From: Arthonia radiata | Lineage: Eukaryota > Ascomycota > Arthoniomycetes > Arthoniales > Arthoniaceae | Direction of reading: 5' to 3' | Length of the DNA stretch: 64,000 nucleotides | Assembly (NCBI GenBank): GCA_002989075.1 | Contig: PSQN01000004.1 | Location: 310,001 to 374,000 of the forward strand | Part shown: positions 43,732-53,391 of the stretch, in pieces | Numbering within the stretch: position 1 is the first letter of the stretch | Layout of the letters: each line of letters starts with the position of its first letter | The notes under the pieces: generated by a model | The model's input: only the letters and a program-made list of their open reading frames with translations | The model's database searches: none | Told to the model about the DNA's origin: nothing | Position numbers and translations under genes: made by a program

Positions 43732-45862
43732 ATGATGGCTGGCAGAATGGCTTCCAGAGCAGTCCATCTGTGTACATTGGTTAATACAGTACTCGTGGCT
43801 GGCATGGTCCTTCATGAGCAGATTCCGGATGTGCCACAGGGTTGGACAATGGAGTCAGAGCCGGCCCAGAATACGCCTATGGTGCTTCAGATCGCACTTC
43901 CCCTTCAGAACACCGACGAACTTGTGAGTGAGAGCCTGGGTCCCGAGCCATATTCGCTGATCAGAGCAGACGAGGCGAATCTACGCCGGATCAACACCGG
44001 GTCAATGCTACGGCCAGGTACGTTTCTCCCCATCTCTCCTCCTGGATGATGGAGGGCTGCCGAAAAGCCTTCGCATTGGCAAGCGCCCGCTATGATGCCT
44101 CAGCGTACAGTGAATACTGCGCAACCAATCGACTGCTGACATCTGCGAGTCAAGTTCATGACCCAAGACGATGTCAACGCTTTGGTCGCGCCCTCCAAAG
44201 ACTCCAAGAGCGCTGTGCTCAACTGGCTCCAATCCAGCGGCATCACCCAGGTCCACAGTGACGGCACCTATATCACCTTCGCCACGACCGCTTCAGACGC
44301 CAACACACTCCTCGACACAACATTTCAATACTTCAGCAAGGACGACCAGCCGGTCAAACTGCGGACGACCCAGTACTCTCTCCCTGACAATATTGCCCCA
44401 CACGTCGACATCATCACGCCCACGACATTCTTCGGCAGCACACGCCCGCAAGCACCGATGATGCCGGACCCATCCAAGACCAAGCATACGCCATCAAAAC
44501 GCCAAGTCCACGCATCTTGCCAAACCAACATCACGCCCGATTGTGTCAAGGAACTCTACAACGTCCAAGATTACGTCGCCAGCCCTGACACCAAAAGCCG
44601 CGTCGCCTTCGGCTCGTTCCTCAATCAGTCGGCATTGTACGGTGACCTCACAGCCTTCGAAACGTTCTTCGACCTCCCACCCCGCAACTTCTCCGTCGAG
44701 CTCATCAACGGCGGCGTCAACTTCCAAGACCCGAACTACACCGAGGTCGGCGAAGCGGATCTGGACGTGCAGAACATCGTGGGCGTTACGACGGGCTCGC
44801 TGCCGATTCTTGAGTACATCACCGGTGGGCTTGGGCCTGTCATACCGAATCTCGACCAGCCGACGCCGGATACATTTTCGAACGAGCCGTATATTCCTTA
44901 TTACCAGTACTTGTTGAGTCAGCCCCCAGATGCGGTACCGCAGGTCATATCGAACTCCTATGGCGACGACGAGCAGACGGTGCCCATCCGATACGCGCAA
45001 CGCACGTGCTTCTTGATCGGCATGCTGGTCAGCCGCGGCATCACTGTGCTCGAGTCCTCAGGCGACACCGGCATCGGCGGTCCGTGCCAGAGTAACGACG
45101 GGAAGAAGACGCCTGAGTTCACACCCGTACGATACCCCCTTCCACCACCTCACTTCCCTCAAACCACCCTCAATAACCCTCAAATCAACCCCGTTTACCC
45201 CCAAACCACATACCACCCTCCACTAACACCAACCCCAGCAATTCCCCGGCACATGCCCCTTCATCACCGCCGTTGGAGGCACACAGGCCGCCACTCCCGA
45301 AATCGCTTGGAACGCCTCCTCCGGCGGCTTCTCCAACTACTTCCCCCGCGCCCCCTACCAAGACGCGGCCGTGTCCTCCTATCTCGCCACCCAGCTGCCC
45401 CCGGAGACGCAAACCTACTTCTCCCAATACACCAATTTCTCCGGCCGCGCCTTCCCCGACATCAGCGCCCACTCCCTGTACCCGTACTACCAGGTCTTCC
45501 GCAACGGCCAGAGCGCGCGGTCTGGCGGCACGAGCGCGGCGGCGCCGGTGTGGGCGGGTATTGTGGGACTGTTGAATGATGCGAGGTTTGCGGCGGGACT
45601 GCCGCAGTTGGGGTTTTTGAATCCGCTGTTGTATGGAGAAGGGGTCAAAGGGTTGGTGGATATTACGGCAGGGGCGGCGGAGGGGTGTAATGGGGTTAAT
45701 CTGCAGACGGGGGCGGTGTATAATGGGAGTAGTATTATACCAGGGGCGCGGTGGCAGGCGTATCCAGGCTGGGATCCGGCGACAGGGTTGGGGGTGCCTG
45801 ATTTTCGGGCGTTGAAGGATGTGGTGGTGGGAGTGGGGAAGGGGGAGGGAAGTTGTTGGTAG
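43732..45862 (+). CDS. Secreted sedolisin (tripeptidyl-peptidase, S53 family), 611 aa
   Basis: Exons 43732-43923, 43970-44017, 44155-45126 and 45239-45862, each junction in phase; introns 2 and 3 have CTGAC and CTAAC branch points. A signal peptide (residues ~1-28) is followed by the S53 pro-domain: VPQGWTM, TRRIYAGSTPGQCYGQ, then TQDDVNALVAPSKDS. The catalytic unit has GEADLDVQ with Glu280 and Asp284, SSGDTGIGG with the oxyanion Asp, and SGGTSAAAPVWAGI with Ser503. The calcium site DITAG...GWDPATGLGVPDF lies near the C-terminus. Sedolisins are acid serine-carboxyl peptidases that cut tripeptides from N-termini; fungi secrete them to feed on protein. The tiny 48-nt second exon is easily missed. 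Confidence 0.93.
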
Positions 45863-46078
45863 AGGGAAAGGTGTGTGAATGGAGTGGGAAGAGGAGGGGG
45901 TGTGTGGGTGTCATGAAGGGAGGGGTTGTTGAGAGGAGGTGGGTGGGGTGTGGTGGAGAGAGACATAGGAACCCAGAAGGACCTGAAAGACCTGATAAAG
46001 AGTGAAAGTCGTATTCAAAACGTCGTATATACTCTTCCCTTCCCTCGCCATCCCCTGCGATCTTGTTCGATTGAGTTA

Positions 46079-46630
46079 TCAACACACAACAGCCACGCCC
46101 TTCTTCTCACACGCCTTCACACCTCTCGTCCTGAGCTCTTCCTGCCTCGCTTCTAGCACCTCAGCTTCCGGAGCAGCATCTCTCTTCACAGGCACAGCCG
46201 GACTGGCACAAACAACCTTATTATCCTTCAACGAGCAATGCGGCGGCCCGGCGCTCCGGTCATGCAGCGTCGAGTACTTGTGCAGCGAGTCGCAGCGGAC
46301 GGTGCTGCCGTCGAGGTAGCAGTCGGTGATGGGGCTGAAGCGGTTGGCGAACGGTAGGGAGCCAGCCGAGCCAGCCGAGGCGTCTGAGCTTGCCGAGGCA
46401 TCTGAGCTTGCTGAGCTGTCGCTCAAGTCGCGGGTTTCGAGGGGCAGGGTCGAGTCAAGAGTAGAGGGCTCAGAGACAGGCTCTGCGGACCGCTTGATGA
46501 TGAGGTAGGATTGCGCGGAGGGCTCGACGGGGCAGCGCAGGCTGCTGTCTTGGACGTAGCAGGCGCGGGTGTTGGTGGGGAGGGCGGTTGTGAGCGCTGT
46601 GAGGGCGAGAGCGAGGATGAAGCTGCGCAT
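46079..46630 (-). CDS. Small secreted protein with four C-x8-C loops and Kex2-type sites, 183 aa
   Basis: Single exon. Signal peptide MRSFILALALTALTTALP. All eight cysteines fall in four identical spacings: C24-C33, C104-C113, C132-C141 and C174-C183, each C-x8-C with a central charged/Gly turn (CYVQDSSLRC, CYLDGSTVRC, CSLKDNKVVC, CEKKGVAVVC). Dibasic KR sites at 46-47 and 149-150 follow the Kex2 rule and would cut between loops. A Ser/Ala/Asp repeat (SSDASA) spans about 70-90. The pattern suggests four hairpin peptides, each closed by one disulfide, released from a precursor or kept as a beaded chain. It may be a repeat-containing, Kex2-processed secreted protein; no known family was recognised. 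Confidence 0.7.
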   Translation of the reverse strand: MRSFILALALTALTTALPTNTRACYVQDSSLRCPVEPSAQSYLIIKRSAEPVSEPSTLDSTLPLETRDLSDSSASSDASASSDASAGSAGSLPFANRFSPITDCYLDGSTVRCDSLHKYSTLHDRSAGPPHCSLKDNKVVCASPAVPVKRDAAPEAEVLEARQEELRTRGVKACEKKGVAVVC

Positions 46631-47062
46631 TGTGGCTAGAATTGAAATGGGTGATGTGGTAGTTTGCGAGTGTGGTTTGAGTAAGGAAGCTGAATTGCGT
46701 CGGTAGAAGGCTGAATGAGTGTTTTGTCCGTCGAGGACTGTGGTTGCTGTTGTTGAGAGAGTTGGTCTGTTGAGTGTTTAGAGAGTGTATGTCACCTGGA
46801 CTGGAGTCGCCTGGACGTTGCAAAAATGATGGTGACGACTTAGGTGAAGTGAGAAGGAGCAGTAGAGGAGAAAATGGGAGGAGAGGGGAAGGAAGGAAGA
46901 TTAAGATGGTCAGACGGGCGAAGCATTGAGTTGGTCAGGGGCCTGTTTCAGGTGCAGGCATTGGGCGAGTCAGGGTCGCATTCCCCACTTCTCAATACTC
47001 TCCCACTTTCTCTCTCCGACGTGTGTAGCTATATTGAAAATGAAGACACAATGACAGTCAGT
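46631..47062. other. Intergenic, 432 bases
   Basis: Promoter of the secreted-protein gene on the left and 3' flank of the iminopeptidase gene on the right. A purine-rich stretch GGAGGAGAGG lies near 46875. Confidence 0.4.
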
Positions 47063-48126
47063 TCATGGCGAAGCCAGAAAGTCTCCAACAAGTTCCACGA
47101 AACGGTCGGGGAGTTCGACGTGGGAGTAGTGGCTGCCAAGCCCCGTCAGCCAAGAGTTGGTCCAGATGCCGAAGGTGCAGGCATTGTACTTGCCTCGCCT
47201 TTTCCAGCATTACCCATTTAACCTTTGAGATGTTGGTGAAGAAGGGCTTCACGGTCGCGTTCGATGCGATGTCGTGTGCGCCGTTCAGCAGCAGTGTGGG
47301 TGTGTCGATGTCTTTGCACTCGTCGACAGCCGACCACGTCTTCAGCGTACCGGAGACGACGAGCTGAGTTGGGCCGTACCTGCGTGGAGAGATCATCAGT
47401 CTTAATGCTTAGACGCTCTCAAGCAATCCACGCAAATAGAAAACCAATGGAGTAATACAATACTCACATAACATTACCAGCAGTATTCTCCCCCAGCAAA
47501 TTCTTCAGCGCCAACTGCAGCTCCGGCGCCGGCCACGGCTCCGTCCTACAGCAATACTGCTTCGCGAACGCCGTCAATGCCGCACCATATTCCGGGCTAT
47601 CGAACTTGTCCTCACGCTCGCCGCGGTCGAGCACCTCCCGCGCATCTGCAGGCAGTGTCGCTCTCAGCCCATTCTGCGCGTCAATCCACAGCTGCATGCT
47701 CGCAGGCGTATTCGCAAGAATGAGTTTTTGCAGACCTCGCAGCCGCTTCGCAGCCCACGAGGATGCCATCATGCCGCCCCAGCTGTGGCCGAGAACGCTA
47801 AAGCCAGTGCTGCGCAGCTCGAGGCTATCGATGAGGTTGTCGAGCTCGCTTTGGAAGAGCGCGATGTTCCAGAAGGAGCTGTCGCCGGCTTTCTCGGGTA
47901 GTGGCGTTGATTGCCCGCAGCCGAGCTGGTCGTAGAAGATGAGTGGGATGTTGTAGCGCTCGTGGAGGGCAGAGAGACCGAGGAGGTAATCATGAGCTGC
48001 GCCCGGTCCTCCATGAATGATAATGAGAGGTGCGCTACTCCTCAGGTCTCCAAAGGCCTTGTAGTAAGTTTGACATTCTTTACCTGCATTAGGAGGGCTG
48101 AAGGGGATGTGGCCTTCTCGAGACAT
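47063..48126 (-). CDS. Proline iminopeptidase-like alpha/beta hydrolase, 304 aa, with a GC-AG intron
   Basis: Exons 48126-47468, 47379-47194 and 47132-47063. Intron 1 (88 nt) is GT-AG. Intron 2 (61 nt) starts GCAAGT and ends GGCAG with a GGCTGAC branch point, a GC-AG intron that restores SHYSHVE in exact phase. Motifs: EGHIPF at the start, IIIHGGPG (oxyanion loop), YDQLGCGQS, GHSWGG with nucleophile Ser115, LLLNGAHD with the acid Asp, and SHYSHVE with the catalytic His. These match the proline iminopeptidase (S33) family, which removes N-terminal proline from peptides. An in-frame ATG 26 codons upstream exists, but family alignment favours 48126. Cytosolic. Confidence 0.9.
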
Positions 48127-48476
48127 GACGACCGTGTCGAGAAGCAAAATAAGGCTACGGCTTGGAGACGCTTCTTGGGATTCAAGATGATTTTGTTTTC
48201 CCAAGTATGGTATCTATGTTCTCCTCCGCGTGCGGCGCTGAGTGTGAGCAAACTTTGTTGTATGAGCCCAGCAAGTTTTGGTGGGGCCGCAGGAAGCTTC
48301 AGCTTTTACACGGGTTGCTGTACAAGCGCTAACAGCACACAATCCTTCCTCGCAACGCTGCCCTTGTCGGGTCGAAACCGAGTCATGCACATCGTGCCGA
48401 TGTGCGCACTCTGCGCATCTGTCAGTCAATAACCCATACTGACGGCGCCGAAGCCTGAGAACTTTACCAGAAGCGT
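48127..48476. other. Intergenic, 350 bases
   Basis: Upstream region of the iminopeptidase gene. No further coding frame is supported. Confidence 0.4.
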
Positions 48477-48773
48477 TCATGTAGGTATAGCAGAGCTGTG
48501 CTTTGGCACTAGGAATGACAATGCCCTGGAACCCGGCTTTTCGACGAGTTCCCAGTCCTCACAACCAGTTGTTTCGCACGGTGTTTGCAGTGCTTGTGAT
48601 GTCGGCGCGGATGGTATAGCTTTGCTCACCTGCGCGCCGCCATAGAACTGGTAGAATGCAGGATCAATAGGGACACTCTTTTGCGGCTGCTGTACAAGCT
48701 GTGGCGAGGTAACAGTGTGAGATGACTGGGGTGAGTAGAGGTGGAGGAACGCTATGTCCGTGAGTGAAGCCAT
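48477..48773 (-). CDS. Possible small protein, 98 aa
   Basis: ATG at 48773 in a good context (GACGACATGGCT) opens a frame to a stop at 48477. The protein is Ser/Pro/Gln-rich, with CETTGCEDWELVEKPG near residues 66-82 as the only ordered-looking part. No signal peptide, membrane segment or family recognised. It is plausible as a short fungal-specific gene but could be chance. Confidence 0.4.
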   Translation of the reverse strand: MASLTDIAFLHLYSPQSSHTVTSPQLVQQPQKSVPIDPAFYQFYGGAQVSKAIPSAPTSQALQTPCETTGCEDWELVEKPGSRALSFLVPKHSSAIPT

Positions 48774-49511
48774 GTCGTCTCCGAGTCAGTTCCGATTGTC
48801 TGGAACTGATATCTCAAGCGTTCTCAAACAGGGCCGCGCTCTTCCTTAAGTATCGTTGCTGATTCCCGGCGCACATTATCGGGTGAGGCTCGATAATCGG
48901 CAGCCAGGGCATGTGACCCATCTTGCGGCCCGTAAGTACAGCTGGTACAGTCTTAGCTCAGCGTGGGAAGACCGGATGAGAGACGGGAGTAAGAACTACG
49001 CCGGATGCGGCAATCGGTACCTTTTCAGCTCTCATCGCCCGGTCAAGTCTTGCGAAGTTGCGAGGTGCTCTACTCATTATCATTGCATAGTCACATACCG
49101 AATAGTCATAGCTGTTGTGACTAGTTTGGAACGCCGAGCAGCGCGTCTTGGGCGATTATAGACGCACAATCGAAGAGGATGAAGCCGGCGTACCAGTATA
49201 TTGAAGGTTCTTACGAGCTGCTCGGGATGCGGCGTACTCTACGCCCACAGCCACATAGAGATCAAGATGTGAGACCTCTTGTTCCATCAGCGGCCCTTCG
49301 CTGAGAACTCTCACGAATAAAAGAAGGTATTTTGCGAACGAGGACAAGATATTGTTCCGCCTGCGCTTGAAGTAACGGCTTGTATAGGAGATAACTAAAC
49401 AAGAGTGTTTGCCAGCATCGACTGCTGCGGCTTCGTGGGTCCGACAAGCGTTTTGTATAGATTGGCTTCTTGAATCGACTGGCTTCCTGGCTGAAGAAGA
49501 AGAGAAGACCT
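48774..49511. other. Intergenic, nothing recognised
   Basis: Frames of 60-119 codons on both strands (48856-49161 plus, 49156-49515 minus) show no domain; the latter overlaps the 3' end of the AIG2-like gene. Confidence 0.4.
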
Positions 49512-50024
49512 TCAACTCAGCGAGCCGCAGCTTTTGCTTATATGACCTGGCCGCTTATGCGACTTCTTAGGGCTTAAAATCCTTAGCGTCGAGAGGAATT
49601 TAGAGCCGTGTAAAGCAAACAATTTGCCCAGTTCCTCATGATGTTCTCCCCCTTCTGCATGCGCGATGTAGCAAGACTGCAGTCGAAAACTAGCGCCCAT
49701 ATGTCGCTGTAGCAAGTCGACCTCCACATCGTTCAGCTCGAGGCGGACTAGCTGACCGGGAACCGGACTATTCGCACCATGGTCATATTCCAGTCCCCTG
49801 GCGTCGCGCCATCGATATCGCGTCACTGTCGCAGGAACGAGCGTCGGTGCCTGTCCTGCACGCAAGACGTGTTGCAAAGTTTCGGTATTGGCCAGAGAAC
49901 CGTACAGAAATAGATTGCTGGAACGACTAGATCCGCTGGGAGAGGACGGTTGACGACGGGATTGATAGGCGGAGAGTTGGCCTGCGAATCCCTTCTGAGA
50001 GGTTGGAGAGCGTTCTTGTGGCAT
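49512..50024 (-). CDS. AIG2/gamma-glutamylcyclotransferase-like protein, 170 aa
   Basis: Single exon from ATG 50024. After a Ser/Gln-rich leader, residues ~38-140 follow the AIG2/GGCT fold: LFLYGSLANTETLQHVL (the YGSL substrate loop), APTLVPATVTRYRWRDARGL, SPVPGQLVRLELNDVEVDLL, then QRHMGASFRLQSCYIA. In active GGCT-type enzymes the last segment reads like LDxYEGxEYxR, with the catalytic Glu. Here that Glu and the usual Tyr are not evident, so activity is uncertain. GGCT enzymes release a gamma-glutamyl group as 5-oxoproline. The next gene, transcribed away from it, is a putative amidoligase; these two families are neighbours in bacteria. The rest of the C-terminus is basic (SPKKSHKRPGH). Confidence 0.7.
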   Translation of the reverse strand: MPQERSPTSQKGFAGQLSAYQSRRQPSSPSGSSRSSNLFLYGSLANTETLQHVLRAGQAPTLVPATVTRYRWRDARGLEYDHGANSPVPGQLVRLELNDVEVDLLQRHMGASFRLQSCYIAHAEGGEHHEELGKLFALHGSKFLSTLRILSPKKSHKRPGHISKSCGSLS

Positions 50025-51111
50025 GGTCACAATGCCGCCTCCGTGGGGCGGCTACGTTTGGGAATCTGAAACGATAGTAGGCTTACTCGCACTGTTTCTT
50101 CTCCGACCAGGTGATGTCGAATGATTGTACGACAAGCAAAGCGCCCAACACAATCCCGTTTCTCTCGAGCCTTTGAAGAGGTGGCTCAGAAGCACGACTC
50201 GCCGGTTGCTTGCATCTTAGGATGTCGTGGCCTCGGACTGGACTTAATGTCTGCATCTGTCGGCACACCTCCAAAGCGCGGTAATGTATGCCAGCTTTCG
50301 TGGCCTGACGTTGATCGCTGACGTGGCCAAATGTACATCACGTGTTGACTTTGCCAAATGCTACGTATTTCAATCCGTCCCAGTAGGAGATGGTCCTATT
50401 CGGTTTCTAAACGGTAGACACCCCAAGCGAGTGCCATAATAGATACCGATTCGAGCATTGCGGCGGCTAACTATTTTGGTTTAGGTTATTATGCATTTTC
50501 TAACGACCCTGTATAGATTCGCTGTTTAGAATACATGCCCATCACGCTGAACTCAGGCCCTCAAGCAGGCTTCTGGTCCAAAGCCTTGTGTCTGCGACCC
50601 ACCTCATGGCAGTCGATTCTCTGCATGAGGAACTTGATCTCCATGTATCCTCGTAGCAAAACTGTAGTGGCCTTGCATGAGACTTTCACATCGCCATGAG
50701 TCTTATCAGCCTGATGTATCGTAAGGCATCCACAGATTATACTACACCAAATCACACGGGATCAAAGTACATGTACATTGCGGAGGAGTACTGAAGGCGA
50801 ATGAGTACTGACTGGCACTTAGCAGATATCTATCAATAGCAAATAATGTACCTGTCCGTTTCTGCCTTCGATCTGGCGCAAGGTCAGCAATTACGACCGA
50901 CTACTTCTATCTTAATGGCTTTCAGGTCGGTACTTGATACGGGTATCTTATCTCAGCTTTGCCCATGGATCTTTCTTCTCAAACTATCAGATCTGCACTT
51001 TTCTAGCTCCTTTCCGAAAACCCCTGAAGATAAAGCGTCATTCCACGCTCCTGATATCTAGCCAATCTGTCGGGCCTCTCCGACTATCAACCCCCAGTCG
51101 CTCAGCCCTAT
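50025..51111. promoter_or_regulatory. Shared 1.1 kb region between AIG2-like and amidoligase genes
   Basis: The two genes point away from each other with 1087 bases between start codons. No gene was recognised in between; frames at 50083-50321 are short on both strands. The region is comparatively A/T-rich around 50400-50520. Confidence 0.45.
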
Positions 51112-52827
51112 ATGGCGCAACCTCGACGTCCTCGCAATGCTGGGATCCAATTCGGTGTTGGTCAGTTTCACAGCAGCAGCAGCAGCATCCGCTACAGAAT
51201 ACGTATCCTCTGGAGCAGTCTCCTGCCGGTGGTTGAACAACACACTCAATGGCTGCAGCTGTGCATGTGCGTCTGCTTTGCGAGAGTATCGTGCTAACAC
51301 TTGCCCGCAGAACTTGAGCTTTCGCTAAGGGTACGACGCCGGACACCCACTGCCTATTGGTTGTTGGAGAGGGGTTCTCTTCCCACCCTCAACTCTGACG
51401 GCGCGTGGTACTGGCATCACGACGATGTGCATTTGAAAGAGTTCTCGGATTCGATGACACTTAATTATGACAGTTCTGCGGCAATGTACCCACCATACCG
51501 CGCGAAAATGATTTCGCTCGTTGGTCGTGAGCGTCCGAGAAATAGCTACGAATGCTGGTGTCTAGAAGAGGCAAGTGTTTCTCACCAGGTGACTGAATCT
51601 TCAACATCGTTAATTTTGTGCTTTAAGGACGGATCAATCTACACCTCGAGGTCACCACCGTGTAAGTGTCTTGGGCTATTCGATCCTAATCACACCATTA
51701 CCCGCGCCTTTGCAATCATCCTACCGCTCTTCACTACGCTCTCTGATTTCTTTTTTGAAAATCTTGGCTCATAAAGATACAAACATCAGGGAACATTGAG
51801 ATCACGTCTCCAATATTGAGGCCACACAACTGGCGTGAGGTAGTCAATACCTTTTGGAGTTGGCTTGAACATAATTACGACGTCGGTACTAATCTATACT
51901 GTGGGACCCATGTTCACGTCTCGAAGATTGACGGGGCCTACACTCTACAAAATCTGCAGCGCATTGCGCAAGCAGCTATTTGGTGGTGAGCTTGACGAAC
52001 CTCACGCTGGTTGGAAGGGATGCTAACAAAGACCGCATTTCCAGGGAGCCCGCTTGGGAGGCAGTCTTACCTGCAGAACGTCGCGGCAACAAATTCAGCA
52101 AAAGTCTCTATGTCGACAATCACTTCTTCGCCCGTGAAGATCGCTCAAGGATGGATGCTATCATAACGATAGGGTCCACGCGAGGGATACCAGAACTCCT
52201 ACAATTGTTGCAAGATCCTTTGGATAAATACTTCGGCATCAACTTCCACCATCTCAACGATGACTGTGGTACGGTGGAGTTTCGCAGGGGAAGCTGCTGT
52301 AAGTTCAGTTCCGCTCAAAATATTTTGTTGGTTTACCTTTCCTTTCCAATCACGAGACTTTATCTTATTTATTCCATCTAGGCCAGAGCTGCGGGGATGT
52401 CTTTAAATGGATATCAGCCGGCGCAGGGTTCATCCTCGCCGCCATGAAAGCTACGAGACATGAAGAATTCACCGAAAACCCGCCCACTGTGAGGGGACTT
52501 GAAAACTTCATCCTAAGCGGAAACCAAGATTTCAAGGAGGAGGACATCAAGCGCCTATTCAAAGGAAAGGAACACTGGCCCACGGACCGACCCCTCGTTT
52601 TCAAATGGGACGAGTTGGACGAAGTGAGGAGGGAGCGTATTCAACGTCTGACGACGAATGACGTCGGTCAGCCAGACTACACCCACACAGGGAATCTTCG
52701 GACGACATTACGTGATCCGCCTCGCTTTCCGAGGACGCCGCATCCACGATCAGATGACTCGCCTCGCAGCGGATGGACACAACAAGGTGATGAAGGAGCT
52801 ACTTTGCTTTTCCGTAGGCCGGCGTAA
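51112..52827 (+). CDS. Putative amidoligase (GS-like COOH-NH2 ligase, PF12224-like), 412 aa
   Basis: Exons 51112-51160, 51311-51570, 51628-51661, 51790-51985, 52045-52298 and 52382-52827; all junctions keep phase. Intron 2 (51571-51627) is GC-AG (GCAAGT). Introns 1 and 4 have GCTAAC branch points. Family signatures in order: GIQFGVELELSL with ELE at 17-19, DGSI at 104-107, NIEITSPIL with Glu118, GTHVHVS with His155 and His157, and VEFRR with Glu258/Arg260. These correspond to the metal- and ATP-binding residues of the glutamine-synthetase-like amidoligase fold. Such enzymes are predicted to join a carboxyl to an amine on a small molecule or protein. No signal peptide. C-terminal ~130 residues are variable and charged; the last exon's end is the least certain. 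Confidence 0.85.
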
Positions 52828-53391
52828 CCTTCATCGAAGAGGTCACCTTGGCGTGACATCATCGTTGTGGGTGGAAAACGCTGATTACGAAAGTGTAGGA
52901 AAGCTTGTTCAATGGGACCTATATCAAAAGGCTAGATTTATATAAAGGAGCTACTTATCTTATTACCTCATATGGACCTATTGTCTACACAGACTCTCTA
53001 TCTGTGAAGGCTTTCTGTCTACATAGAAACTTTTGTCCACGCACATGGTTTGCTTTAAGTCTATTGGTGCGCTAGACTTAGGTCCCAAGAAAGACTTGTA
53101 GTACCTCGGGCCTACATACGTCGTCGATGCATTTCTCTGACTGAACCATAAGCCAGCGTTACTCGATCTCTAGCTCAGTATAGCGAAGAGAGGACGTAAA
53201 TTGCTCGTCTAGTGGCATACTATCCTCATTGCCAAAAAGACTGCGTTCACTGAAGTCTGCGACAAAGCGATTTCGATGCATCATTATAAGCCTTGCGTCC
53301 TTCAATCACAGTGACATTCTCACAGGACTGCTCCAATGACATCCGTGTCATTAGTGCCATTGCCGACTCGACATTACGCATTGACATCACA
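52828..53391. other. Intergenic, 3' ends of converging genes
   Basis: No coding frame of note. A/T content rises after 52940. Confidence 0.4.
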
